A DNA stretch of 64,000 bases from Gimesia chilikensis (lineage in GTDB: Bacteria > Planctomycetota > Planctomycetia > Planctomycetales > Planctomycetaceae): NCBI RefSeq assembly GCF_008329715.1, contig NZ_VTSR01000005.1:372001-436000 (forward strand), given 5' to 3'. Below the pieces are notes generated by a model, which saw nothing but the letters and a program-made list of their open reading frames with translations, ran no database searches and was not told the origin of the DNA. Shown here piece by piece: positions 8,669 through 25,000 of this stretch. The first letter of the stretch is position 1; each line of letters starts with the position of its first letter. A program made the position numbers and the translations under genes.

Positions 8669-9148
8669 TTAGCGTGAGAAGGCGAAGTGAGCAAATGCCT
8701 TGTTCGCTTCAGCCATACGATGAATATTCTCACGGGTAGTGATGGCAGTACCTTCTTTTTTGTGTGCAGACAGAATTTCGTCAGCCAGACGAACTTCCAT
8801 CGGACGACCTTTCTTGCCGCGAATCGCAGCCAGAATCCAGCGAATCGCCAGAGTCTGCTGACGCTTGGGATTCACAGGGGTTGGCACCTGGTAAGTAGCA
8901 CCACCAACACGCTTCGAACGAACTTCAACACTGGGCTTCACATTTTCGACAGCCTGTGTGAAAACTTCGATCGGCTCAGCATCGGGGATACGCTCTTTAA
9001 TGCGATCCAGGGCCGAGTAGAACACGTTTTGAGCAATGCTCTTTTTGCCATCATGCATCAGACAGTTAACAAACTTGGAAGCCAGCAGTGAATTGAACCG
9101 CGGATCTGGCTTCAGCTGAGTCGCACTGGCTGTAAACTTCTTGCTCAT
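8669..9148 (-). CDS. rpsG: 30S ribosomal protein S7
   Basis: S7 is a primary binder of the 16S 3' domain and contacts E-site tRNA. The 159-residue product contains the signature region [20 protein letters not shown] and the helix [19 protein letters not shown], with the expected beta-hairpin region. It follows rpsL by about 95 bases and is the last gene before a strong terminator. Length is within the normal range. Confidence 0.97.
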   Translation of the reverse strand: MSKKFTASATQLKPDPRFNSLLASKFVNCLMHDGKKSIAQNVFYSALDRIKERIPDAEPIEVFTQAVENVKPSVEVRSKRVGGATYQVPTPVNPKRQQTLAIRWILAAIRGKKGRPMEVRLADEILSAHKKEGTAITTRENIHRMAEANKAFAHFAFSR

Positions 9149-9243
9149 TCCATCTTTTCCTCTGACATTTGCCTCAGCACCTCACGGGGCACTGATGAAT
9201 GTAATCAAACTGTGTGAATTTTTATGCTTGATAAACCAGGCGA

Positions 9244-9615
<372 letters not shown>

Positions 9616-9696
9616 CGAGATAACCCATCTTCGTTCAATGCTTGAACTTCAATAATAACTTCTATTTACAGGCAGCCATTGTAACAAATGACCACT

Positions 9697-9725
9697 ATTA
9701 TATGCAATTAATTCCCTGTTGCCAG
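9697..9725 (-). promoter_or_regulatory. Sigma-70 type promoter of rpsL-rpsG
   Basis: A perfect TATAAT (9697-9702, minus strand) is preceded after 17 bases by CTGGCA (9720-9725), four of six matches to TTGACA. Transcription would begin near 9690, leaving about 75 bases of leader before rpsL. A second weaker -10 (TACAAT) lies nearer the gene. Confidence 0.65.
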
Positions 9726-9846
9726 AGTTAGGAACGGAACAATGTATCCAGCCTGCAGGCATCCGTCAAGTCTCACGAATCTCTCAATTCGGGATCTGAG
9801 ACAAAGTGAATTTTCCTGGCAGACCAGATACGCTTCCTTCATTCCT

Positions 9847-14214
<4,368 letters not shown>

Positions 14215-14309
14215 TGTGCACGCTCCTTATTTTCTGAACTATGTATGATCAGAGTTTGATCATGAAAAGAAACCTCACCCGGGCAACACGTCTCATCACT
14301 GAGCACGCA

Positions 14310-18023
<3,714 letters not shown>

Positions 18024-18496
18024 TAAGATGATCTTTTCTACTTACCTGGTGCCAGATGTGGAATTACTCCGCGCAGACCGCTCACGCGGCTGAAAGGAGC
18101 ACTTGCCATGGATAGCGAGGAACCGCAGCGCGTACCTCGAGAGAATACAGCCCCGACTGCTGCATGAAAAGCGAATCGCTCGACGAAATTAAAGCCTGGT
18201 AAATCGCTCAATACTACTTTGCTATTCAAAAGAGAGTACAATGAGTCGATTGCTTAGACCATATGGGACTGACACGATGACTGATCGAAGCAGATAACTA
18301 AAGGAAACAAATCTATCAGCAACAAGGACATGCAACCAAGTGAGGTAGTCCTGAATAACAATAAACAAAAAAGCCAGCCTGCGCAACGACATACTATCGC
18401 ACCGCAACCTGCAGGCTTTTATTCTAAACTGTCAAACAGCACACTTCAATTGCACGCAGAAAAAAACCATATAAATGTACATAGTAACACAAGACT
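18024..18496. other. Intergenic region between rplL and rpoB
   Basis: This stretch has no convincing gene; the small frames inside show no family features. It contains a terminator-like hairpin on the rplL side (18369-18420). On the minus strand there are loose promoter-like hexamers upstream of rpoB (TTGTAC, TAGTAT) but spacing is poor, so I do not call a promoter. The gap suggests that rpoB is not simply co-transcribed with rplL. Confidence 0.5.
18369..18420 (-). terminator. Terminator-like hairpin between rplL and rpoB
   Basis: AGCCTGC (as read on the minus strand) pairs with GCAGGCT across about 28 bases, and the flanking AAAAGCC/GGCTTTT can extend or replace this pairing. A T6 run follows on the minus strand. 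It may terminate or attenuate transcription after rplL, adjusting ribosomal protein to polymerase output. Confidence 0.55.
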
Positions 18497-18528
18497 AACC
18501 TGTGCCAAAGCAAGCTTCAGCACAGGTT
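18497..18528 (-). other. Perfect 9-bp inverted repeat just after rplL
   Basis: AACCTGTGC and GCACAGGTT are separated by 14 bases, 30 bases after the rplL stop. There is no T-run, so this looks more like an mRNA processing or 3'-protecting stem than a terminator. E. coli has an RNase III site in the same rplL-rpoB gap, which makes processing a reasonable guess. Confidence 0.6.
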
Positions 18529-18559
18529 AAATCCAGATGGCTTTTTCCTCAGCGACGAT

Positions 18560-18976
18560 TTACTTAACTTCAGCGGAACCGCCTGCTTCTTCAACTTCCT
18601 TAACCAGAGCTTCAGCATCTTCCTTGGAGACGCCTTCTTTCAGCGGCTTAGGAGCACCTTCTACCAGTTCTTTGGCTTCCTTCAGACCGAGGCCTGTGGC
18701 GCCACGAACGACTTTAATAACCGGAATCTTGTTGTCGCCGAATCCGGTCAGAATGACGTCGAATTCAGTCTTTTCTTCAGCAGCTTCACCGCCACCGTCT
18801 CCACCACCAGCGGGGCCAGCCATCATGACGGCGCCACCGGCTGCAGCTTTGATTCCATGAACTTCTTCGAGGTAATCAGCCAGTTCTTTAGCCTGGAGCA
18901 GAGTCAAACCAGCAATTTTGTCGCCCAGTTCTTTGGTTTCTTCACCAAATTCAGTTGTTGCTTCGGCTGTCGCCAT
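18560..18976 (-). CDS. rplL: 50S ribosomal protein L7/L12
   Basis: L7/L12 forms the flexible stalk that recruits translation GTPases. The 138-residue product has an N-terminal dimerisation helix, an Ala/Gly-rich hinge near residues 43-65 ([24 protein letters not shown]), and the C-terminal domain with [41 protein letters not shown] as key region, abbreviated here by its ends FDVIL and PKPL. The hinge is more glycine-rich than in E. coli. It follows rplJ, the anchor of the stalk. Confidence 0.96.
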   Translation of the reverse strand: MATAEATTEFGEETKELGDKIAGLTLLQAKELADYLEEVHGIKAAAGGAVMMAGPAGGGDGGGEAAEEKTEFDVILTGFGDNKIPVIKVVRGATGLGLKEAKELVEGAPKPLKEGVSKEDAEALVKEVEEAGGSAEVK

Positions 18977-19108
18977 CTTCTCTTTCCTTTCGCACGAATG
19001 CGTAAAAAAAATCTCTCAATAGTGTAAATCAAATCAACGCCGCTACGTCACTACGGTCGTTGCTACAAATTTTTGAATATCCGCCTCAGGGAGAGACAGA
19101 CCGGCCGT

Positions 19109-19627
19109 CTATCCTTCTTCGCCTTCGGCGATCGACTTGATCTGTCCGACCACGGTTCCACCTGGCCCTTTGAGTGTCGCTGCCAGCTGTGAACCAGGTC
19201 CGAGGATTCGACCGACAATGTCTGCGATCAGTTCCATACGACCAGGGCTCTTGCTCAGCTTGGTCACATCATCAGTGGACAGAGAGGTTCCCTCTGTCAG
19301 ACCACCCTTGATGTCGAGCTCCTGGATTTCCTTAGCCCATTTGCTCATCTCTTTAGAGAGCTCAACGATATCCTCGCCACCCCAGACCAGAGTTGAAGGT
19401 CCCTTGAGAACCTCTTCCAACCCCTCAATGCCTTTATTGGCAAACGCCCGTCGAGCGAGTGAGTTCTTGACTGTCAGAGCAGAGAGCCCTTTTTCCTGCA
19501 GTTTGATGCGGAAACTGTTATCAGTAATCGCATCCACTTTTGCAGAATCTATCACGACGAAGTCGCGGACATCGCCGATCTGGGATTCAATCTCCGAGAT
19601 GATCATTTCTTTTACAAATTTACTCAT
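19109..19627 (-). CDS. rplJ: 50S ribosomal protein L10
   Basis: L10 anchors L7/L12 dimers to 23S rRNA and L11, and in many bacteria represses its own operon. The 172-residue product starts MSKFVKEMIISEIESQIG, keeps the TVKNSLARRAF stretch near residue 52 that contacts rRNA, and ends with a helix that should hold the L7/L12 dimers. It lies between rplA and rplL. Autoregulation is likely by family but no leader structure was confirmed. Confidence 0.95.
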   Translation of the reverse strand: MSKFVKEMIISEIESQIGDVRDFVVIDSAKVDAITDNSFRIKLQEKGLSALTVKNSLARRAFANKGIEGLEEVLKGPSTLVWGGEDIVELSKEMSKWAKEIQELDIKGGLTEGTSLSTDDVTKLSKSPGRMELIADIVGRILGPGSQLAATLKGPGGTVVGQIKSIAEGEEG

Positions 19628-19708
19628 TGGATCTCTTCCAGCTTGTTAAACGCCGAAAACAGCAATATGTGATGTTATATAAAATCTGTCAGGATTCGAC
19701 GCTCCCCA

Positions 19709-20413
19709 TTACAGGGCAACAGAAATCCCCGGGCTCATGGTTGCCGAAACGGCGACGTTTCTCACATAAGCACCTTTGACTGAAGAAGGACGCAAGCTGT
19801 CCAGATACTTCAGCATCGCCTGGATATTTTCGATTAACTGAGCTGGTTCAAACGACATCTTGCCAACCCGGCAATGCACGTTTCCACCAGCGTCGACACG
19901 AAATTCGACTTTACCAGCTTTGTAATCTTTCACTGCAGTTTCCACATCCTGGGTAACTGTACCAGCACGTGGTGAAGGCATCAGACCGCGGGGTCCAAGC
20001 ACACGACCGAGCGGACCAACCACACCCATCATGTCGGGAGTGGCGATCGCAACGTCGAAGTCGAGCCAGCCACCTTTAATTTTGTCAGCCAGATCTTTAC
20101 CACCAGCGGCATCTGCACCAGCAGCTTCGGCAGCTTCCAGATTGGCGCCCTGGGCGAACACAACAACTCGCTGTGCTTTACCAATTCCGTGTGGAAGAAT
20201 AATGGAACCACGCACCAGCTGATCTGCCTGGCGGGGATCAACACCCAGACGCACAGCCAGTTCTACAGTCTGATCCATTTTGACCGGCTTGATAGCAGCT
20301 GGCAGATCGCTATCCAGCGATTTCAGCGCCCCTACAGCCTCTTCCAGACTGACAGTGCCGAGACCTGACAGCTTTTCATTGTAATGCTTTGTTCGCTTGG
20401 ATTGTTTTCCCAT
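19709..20413 (-). CDS. rplA: 50S ribosomal protein L1
   Basis: L1 forms the mobile stalk that moves deacylated tRNA out of the E site and represses the L11 operon in several bacteria. The 234-residue product shows the basic start [13 protein letters not shown], the two-domain pattern, and the motif [18 protein letters not shown] near residues 137-154, the L1 signature. It lies directly after rplK. Confidence 0.97.
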   Translation of the reverse strand: MGKQSKRTKHYNEKLSGLGTVSLEEAVGALKSLDSDLPAAIKPVKMDQTVELAVRLGVDPRQADQLVRGSIILPHGIGKAQRVVVFAQGANLEAAEAAGADAAGGKDLADKIKGGWLDFDVAIATPDMMGVVGPLGRVLGPRGLMPSPRAGTVTQDVETAVKDYKAGKVEFRVDAGGNVHCRVGKMSFEPAQLIENIQAMLKYLDSLRPSSVKGAYVRNVAVSATMSPGISVAL

Positions 20414-20493
20414 GACTCTTTTATCCGGTAAACGTGCTGTTTGTATTGATGAAATCTGATAGTACTTAAGGGCAGCCTGCCGCCCGTTTCAGA

Positions 20494-20919
20494 TTATTTT
20501 TCGACTTCAATGCCCATGCTGCGGGCAGTTCCGGCAATAATCTTGGCAGCCTGATCGATGTTTGGTGCATTCAGGTCTTCGAACTTGGTCTTGGCGATTT
20601 CCTTCAGTTGATCAACGGTCACTTTGCCGACCTTGTTCTTCTTAGGGTTCCCTGCCCCTTTAGCAACCTGAGCAGCCTGCTTGAGCAGAACCGCAGCCGG
20701 AGGGCTCTTCAGAACAAAGTCGAAAGAACGATCGTTAAAGATACTGATCACAACAGGAATAGTCGTTCCCGCCATATCCTTGGTACGCTCGTTGAACTGC
20801 TGCACAAACTGTCCAATGTTGACACCGTGTGGACCCAGAGCTGTACCAACTGGAGGAGCCGGGGTAGCCTGACCACCGGGAATCTGAACTTTTACTTCTG
20901 CAACAAGCTGCTTAGCCAT
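20494..20919 (-). CDS. rplK: 50S ribosomal protein L11
   Basis: L11 forms the GTPase-associated centre with 23S helices 43-44 and is needed for RelA activation. The 141-residue product has the [22 protein letters not shown] region near residues 14-35, including the proline-rich hinge, and the C-terminal rRNA-binding domain ending [13 protein letters not shown]. Length is exactly typical. It follows nusG. Confidence 0.97.
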   Translation of the reverse strand: MAKQLVAEVKVQIPGGQATPAPPVGTALGPHGVNIGQFVQQFNERTKDMAGTTIPVVISIFNDRSFDFVLKSPPAAVLLKQAAQVAKGAGNPKKNKVGKVTVDQLKEIAKTKFEDLNAPNIDQAAKIIAGTARSMGIEVEK

Positions 20920-20993
20920 TTTGACCGACTTTCAAAACACTTTATAAACAGGTGAATCAAATATATCTTTTTAATGCCGAGTCAGGAGACCCG

Positions 20994-21578
20994 TCACACT
21001 TTTTCAATTTGCCAGTATTCCAGCTCTGAAGGTGTTGGACGGCTGAAGATCTCAATCAGAACCGTCACTTTACCACTGGCTTCATCAATGGCATCAATCG
21101 TGCCTTCAAAGCCTTCAAACGCACCATCTTTAATTTTGACAACATCGCCTGTCTGGAAATCCAGCTTAATTTTGACAGGTGTTTCTTCCTTGGTCTCTTC
21201 ACGACCCAGCATGCGGGAAATTTCATGTTCCTGCATCGGAATCGGCTGACCAGCGGCCCCGGTAAAGTCGCCAACGCCATTCGTTGACCGCACCAGATAC
21301 CAGCTGTCATCATTCAACTCCACCTGGATCATCAGATAACCAGGATAGAGCTTGCGTTCATAAACGCGTTTCTTACCACCTTTTGTTTCAACTACTTTTT
21401 CTGTGGGGATGATAATTTCCCCAAAGTACTCTTCCAGGCCGTCCCGCTTAATTCCCCGCAACAGGGCATCACGAATCGATTTTTCGCGGTTGCTTTGTAC
21501 TTTCAGTACGTACCACTGCCGCTTCTCTGATCCCTCCGAATTTTCAGAGGTTGGTTCAGAACCCGAATCATTACTCAT
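20994..21578 (-). CDS. nusG: Transcription termination/antitermination factor NusG
   Basis: NusG binds RNA polymerase and couples it to Rho or the ribosome. The 194-residue product has an acidic, serine-rich leader of about 20 residues, then the NGN domain starting [16 protein letters not shown], with [23 protein letters not shown] typical of the family (key end YPGYL), and a C-terminal KOW domain with [17 protein letters not shown]. It sits between secE and rplK as in nearly all bacteria. Confidence 0.96.
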   Translation of the reverse strand: MSNDSGSEPTSENSEGSEKRQWYVLKVQSNREKSIRDALLRGIKRDGLEEYFGEIIIPTEKVVETKGGKKRVYERKLYPGYLMIQVELNDDSWYLVRSTNGVGDFTGAAGQPIPMQEHEISRMLGREETKEETPVKIKLDFQTGDVVKIKDGAFEGFEGTIDAIDEASGKVTVLIEIFSRPTPSELEYWQIEKV

Positions 21579-21753
21579 GAGACACCTTCAATCAGACCTT
21601 CGACGACAACAAAAGCCCTGATTTTACTCGAATGCGACAAACAAAGAGACCGCCAAAACCGGAATCGCCCATAATGAGCAGGAAGACCATTTTATTCAAG
21701 AAGCAGAGATCAAAAAATCTCTGTTATTCGCTGAATGCCGGCCACGTCCTGCT

Positions 21754-22185
21754 TCAAATCCTGAGAAAGCCGATCAACTGGAAGAGGGCCTGCCAGAACA
21801 AATCGAATGCCAGCAGCAGAAACGCCAACAGAAACATGACCACAATCACGACTGTCGTTGAACGCCACAGCTGCTCCTTGGTTGCCCAAGTCACTTTGCT
21901 TACCTCGGCTTCCACCGAAATCAGGAAGTCAGCAAACCGGGGAAAATTCACCAGACGGTATGCCAACCATGCGGAAATCACGACCACTCCGACCGCAATT
22001 CCCTTCTGCAGCCCTGCAGACATCCCCAGGGGCAATACGTTATACAGCGAATAGGCGCCAAAAATCGCCACGGCCACCAGACCGATCGCAGTCAACTGAC
22101 GCACCAGGCGCCCCTGATTCCTTTTATATAAACCACCACTAACCAGAGTGGCAGAAAATGCTTGTTCCGTTTTGGATTTAGCCAT
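21754..22185 (-). CDS. secE: Preprotein translocase subunit SecE, three-helix type
   Basis: SecE clamps SecY in the protein-conducting channel. The 143-residue product has two hydrophobic segments (about residues 31-51 and 62-80), then the amphipathic region FLISVEAEVSKVTWATKEQLWRST typical of SecE (key motif VTWATKEQ), then a final membrane helix around residues 112-133. This three-helix form resembles E. coli SecE; many bacteria have only the last helix. It precedes nusG. Confidence 0.92.
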   Translation of the reverse strand: MAKSKTEQAFSATLVSGGLYKRNQGRLVRQLTAIGLVAVAIFGAYSLYNVLPLGMSAGLQKGIAVGVVVISAWLAYRLVNFPRFADFLISVEAEVSKVTWATKEQLWRSTTVVIVVMFLLAFLLLAFDLFWQALFQLIGFLRI

Positions 22186-22314
22186 GAGACCGACTTACTA
22201 ACTACCAGATACCTATGGTGTGAACCACTGGAACCGCAAACCTGTTTTCCTGAGCCGACACTCGACCGAAACCCATTCAGCCAAAGTCGACATCAACAGT
22301 AAAACTTTCATAAA

Positions 22315-22387
22315 CACGGGCGGAGGGACTTGAACCCCCAACCGCTGGATTTGGAATCCAGTGCTCTGCCAATTGAGCTACACCCGT
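22315..22387 (-). tRNA. tRNA-Trp (CCA)
   Basis: A full cloverleaf: acceptor ACGGGTG pairs with CGCCCGT, the anticodon stem CTGGA/TCCAG holds the loop TTCCAAA with anticodon CCA, and the T arm has GTTCAAG. The discriminator base is G, as usual for tRNA-Trp. It lies between rpmG and secE. No CCA is encoded. Confidence 0.96.
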
Positions 22388-22476
22388 CCACAACATTGAA
22401 CTGACCAAACAGATTTGACCACCGGAAGTAACTCGAAACAACGCACACCAGCTCACAAAATCCCGGTCAGCAAGCC

Positions 22477-22632
22477 TTATTTCTTGCGCGACTCTTTGTG
22501 CAATGTGTGACGCCGCAGCTTGGGGCAGTATTTCATCAATGAAAGCCGCTCAGTGCCGCGAGTCTCCTTACTGACCCGATAGTTTCTCATACCAGTCTCA
22601 GTACACTCTAACCAAACATATTCACGTGCCAT
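22477..22632 (-). CDS. rpmG: 50S ribosomal protein L33, zinc-free type
   Basis: This 51-residue protein (MAREYVWLECTETGMRNYR at the start, MKYCPKLRRHTLHKE later) is L33, a small protein near the E site. Zinc-binding L33 has two CxxC pairs; here only one Cys of each pair remains (about positions 10 and 36), so this is a C-minus form that cannot build the zinc ribbon. It lies between tuf and tRNA-Trp, a common place for rpmG next to secE. A second, zinc-type copy elsewhere cannot be excluded. Confidence 0.93.
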   Translation of the reverse strand: MAREYVWLECTETGMRNYRVSKETRGTERLSLMKYCPKLRRHTLHKESRKK

Positions 22633-22680
22633 AACAGCCCTCAGTCCCCACGGACATCAATTTCACAAATCAACTGTAAC

Positions 22681-22729
22681 TTGAAGATGTCCACCCTGCC
22701 AAAACAGGGTGGACACCACTTATCTTCAA
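22681..22729 (-). other. Long two-part stem-loop after tuf
   Basis: An inner 11-base arm TGTCCACCCTG/CAGGGTGGACA (22688-22715) is enclosed by TTGAAGAT/ATCTTCAA (22681-22688 and 22722-22729). It lies 19 bases after the tuf stop, before rpmG. No T-run follows, so it is more likely an mRNA processing or stabilising element, or a weak attenuator separating abundant tuf mRNA from the rpmG-secE-nusG part. Confidence 0.7.
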
Positions 22730-22747
22730 ACCGAAGCGATCGTTCGA

Positions 22748-23944
22748 CTACTCGACGATCTTGGTAACCACACCAGAACCGACGGTACGACCACCTTCGC
22801 GAATCGCGAAACGGCTACCTTCGGACATAGCGATTGGCTTACCGAGTTCAACTTCAACTTCAACGTTATCACCAGGCATACACATTTCTGCGCCACCCAG
22901 CAGCGTGGTTGAACCGGTTACGTCAGTGGTACGGAAGTAGAACTGAGGACGATATCCGTTGAAGAACGGAGTATGACGACCACCTTCTTCTTTGCTCAGC
23001 ACGTATACCTGACCTTCGAACTTGGTGTGCGGAGGAATGGAACCGGGAGCAGCCAGAACCTGACCACGCTCGACGTCTTCCTTCTTGGTACCACGCAGCA
23101 GGATACCAACGTTGTCACCGGCCAGACCCTGATCCAGAGTCTTCTGGAACATTTCAACACCGGTACAGGTTGTTTCCTGAGTGTCACGCAGACCGACGAT
23201 TTCAACCTTGTCACCAACGTTGATCTTACCAGCTTCGATACGACCGGTTACCACGGTACCACGACCAGCGATAGAGAACACGTCTTCGATCGCCATCAGG
23301 AATGGCTTGTCTGCTTCACGCTCTGGAGCAGGAATGTCAGCATCGAGAGCATCCATCAGCTCGCCAATGCAGGCGTTGAACTTTTCGTCGCCGGGGTTAT
23401 CCAGAGCACCCTTAGCGTTACCACGCACGATGGTAATGTCATCGCCGGGGAAGCCGTATTTGCTCAGCAGCTCACGAATTTCCATTTCAACCAGCTCGAG
23501 CAGCTCTTCGTCATCAACCAGGTCACACTTGTTGAGGAAGACAACCAGAGCAGGCACGTCAACCTGACGAGCCAGCAGGATGTGCTCACGAGTCTGGGGC
23601 ATGGGACCATCAGCAGCAGACACAACCAGGATCGCACCATCCATCTGGGCAGCACCGGTGATCATGTTCTTGATGTAATCCGCGTGACCGGGACAGTCAA
23701 TATGAGCGTAGTGGCGAGTTTCGCTTTCATACTCCACGTGACTCACAGCGATCGTCACAGTCTTGGTTTCGTCACGAACGGTTCCGCCCTTCGCAACATC
23801 AGCATAACTCTTGAGTTCAGCAAGACCCTTGTGAGCCTGAACTGCGAGCAGTGACGCAGTCAGAGTGGTCTTACCATGGTCGATGTGTCCAATCGTACCA
23901 ACATTTACGTGCGGCTTTGTTCGCTCAAAGACTTCCTTAGCCAT
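22748..23944 (-). CDS. tuf: Elongation factor Tu
   Basis: EF-Tu delivers aminoacyl-tRNA to the ribosome. The 398-residue product has G1 GHIDHGKTT near residue 19, the effector [16 protein letters not shown] region, [15 protein letters not shown], and domains II-III with the family end [11 protein letters not shown]. It is read from the same transcript as four upstream tRNA genes, as with tufB in E. coli. Only this tuf copy is in the window; none follows fusA. Confidence 0.98.
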   Translation of the reverse strand: MAKEVFERTKPHVNVGTIGHIDHGKTTLTASLLAVQAHKGLAELKSYADVAKGGTVRDETKTVTIAVSHVEYESETRHYAHIDCPGHADYIKNMITGAAQMDGAILVVSAADGPMPQTREHILLARQVDVPALVVFLNKCDLVDDEELLELVEMEIRELLSKYGFPGDDITIVRGNAKGALDNPGDEKFNACIGELMDALDADIPAPEREADKPFLMAIEDVFSIAGRGTVVTGRIEAGKINVGDKVEIVGLRDTQETTCTGVEMFQKTLDQGLAGDNVGILLRGTKKEDVERGQVLAAPGSIPPHTKFEGQVYVLSKEEGGRHTPFFNGYRPQFYFRTTDVTGSTTLLGGAEMCMPGDNVEVEVELGKPIAMSEGSRFAIREGGRTVGSGVVTKIVE

Positions 23945-24085
23945 CTCTCTTTAAAACCCCTTTTTCAGGCCCGCACTCGAGGACCTGAACAATAAAACCA
24001 ACAAAACAATTAGCGAGGTAAAAACAGGAGTCACCCCTCGCACGCAAGAGGCACACACCTCCTGAGAACCACATTTAACGATAAT

Positions 24086-24163
<78 letters not shown>

Positions 24164-24202
24164 AATTTTTGAGAATTAAACCGAAACGCGTTTCTATTCA
24201 AA

Positions 24203-24273
24203 AGCGGGTGAAGGGAATCGAACCCTCACGACCAGCTTGGAAGGCTGGGGCTCTACCATTGAGCTACACCCGC
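24203..24273 (-). tRNA. tRNA-Gly (UCC)
   Basis: Acceptor GCGGGTG pairs with CACCCGC; the anticodon stem CCAGC/GCTGG encloses CTTCCAA with anticodon TCC. A short D loop (AATGGTA) is normal for tRNA-Gly. It holds the place of E. coli glyT. Confidence 0.96.
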
Positions 24274-24314
24274 GTCTAATTTTACGTGACTCAGTCACTT
24301 CCAATCCTTTTGAA

Positions 24315-24396
24315 TGGGGGAAGCAGGATTCGAACCTGCGAAGGCGTAGCCACCAGATTTACAGTCTGGCCCCTTTGGCCGCTCGGGAATTCCCCC
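24315..24396 (-). tRNA. tRNA-Tyr (GUA)
   Basis: A class II tRNA: acceptor GGGGGAA pairs with TTCCCCC, anticodon stem CCAGA/TCTGG encloses CTGTAAA with anticodon GTA, and a long variable arm follows. The discriminator is A. It holds the place of E. coli tyrU. Confidence 0.95.
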
Positions 24397-24480
24397 TCCC
24401 AACCAGCCGAAGCTGGAAGTCACAAGTTGTAATCTGGCAACAATTTAAATTATAAAACTGCCTCAAATCGCAACTAAAAG

Positions 24481-24553
24481 AGCTAGCGGTGGGAATCGAA
24501 CCCACAACCTTCGGTTTACAAAACCGATGCTCTGCCGATTGAGCTACGCTAGC
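24481..24553 (-). tRNA. tRNA-Thr (UGU)
   Basis: Acceptor GCTAGCG pairs with CGCTAGC; the anticodon stem TCGGT/ACCGA encloses TTTGTAA with anticodon TGT. It is the first tRNA of the tRNA-tuf unit, matching E. coli thrU in order and anticodon. Confidence 0.96.
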
Positions 24554-24655
24554 CTGTCAAACTGAGACTAAACTAGCAGGCTTCAAGCCTCATGAACCTG
24601 AACAACTCGCCTGGCTAAAGAGGTACTTTCCCCGCCGAAACTCAGTAAGCAGCTC

Positions 24656-24683
24656 AATATAGCAATCAGAGACCTGCTTGCAA
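24656..24683 (-). promoter_or_regulatory. Probable promoter of the tRNA-tuf unit
   Basis: On the minus strand TTGCAA (24678-24683) and TATATT (24656-24661) are 16 bases apart, about 100 bases upstream of the first tRNA. An AT-rich stretch lies further upstream and could act as an UP element. The rest of the gap between tRNA-Thr and the terminator at 24912 shows nothing else. Confidence 0.5.
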
Positions 24684-24911
24684 GTGAGAACGACAGGCTG
24701 ATTAGAAAAAATTGTTATCTTTTCTTAATGCTCTATGCCTATGCGGTCTAAGATTTTCCAACTCATTGGAATCTGTTTTCAGATCGGCAGAAAACGCCGC
24801 TTCGTCCATGGGTTTCACAGCCTACTGACTTGCCTCCTCAAGTTCAATGAACAAAGCTCGAAAGGCCTGCAATCCAGACAGAAAACCGGCGCACAGGTTC
24901 ACAGCGCATAC

Positions 24912-24947
24912 AAAAAGCAGGCATGATTTCACAGAATCATGCCTGCT
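24912..24947 (-). terminator. Intrinsic terminator of the sigma-factor gene
   Basis: A perfect 13-base stem AGCAGGCATGATT/AATCATGCCTGCT with a six-base loop, followed on the minus strand by T5. It lies about 55 bases after the stop of the sigma-like gene and separates it from the tRNA-tuf promoter. Confidence 0.92.
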
Positions 24948-25000
24948 CAAGGGGAGAACTCACTAACAGATCCAGTAAACCGGAACTGATGAGCCTGCTT

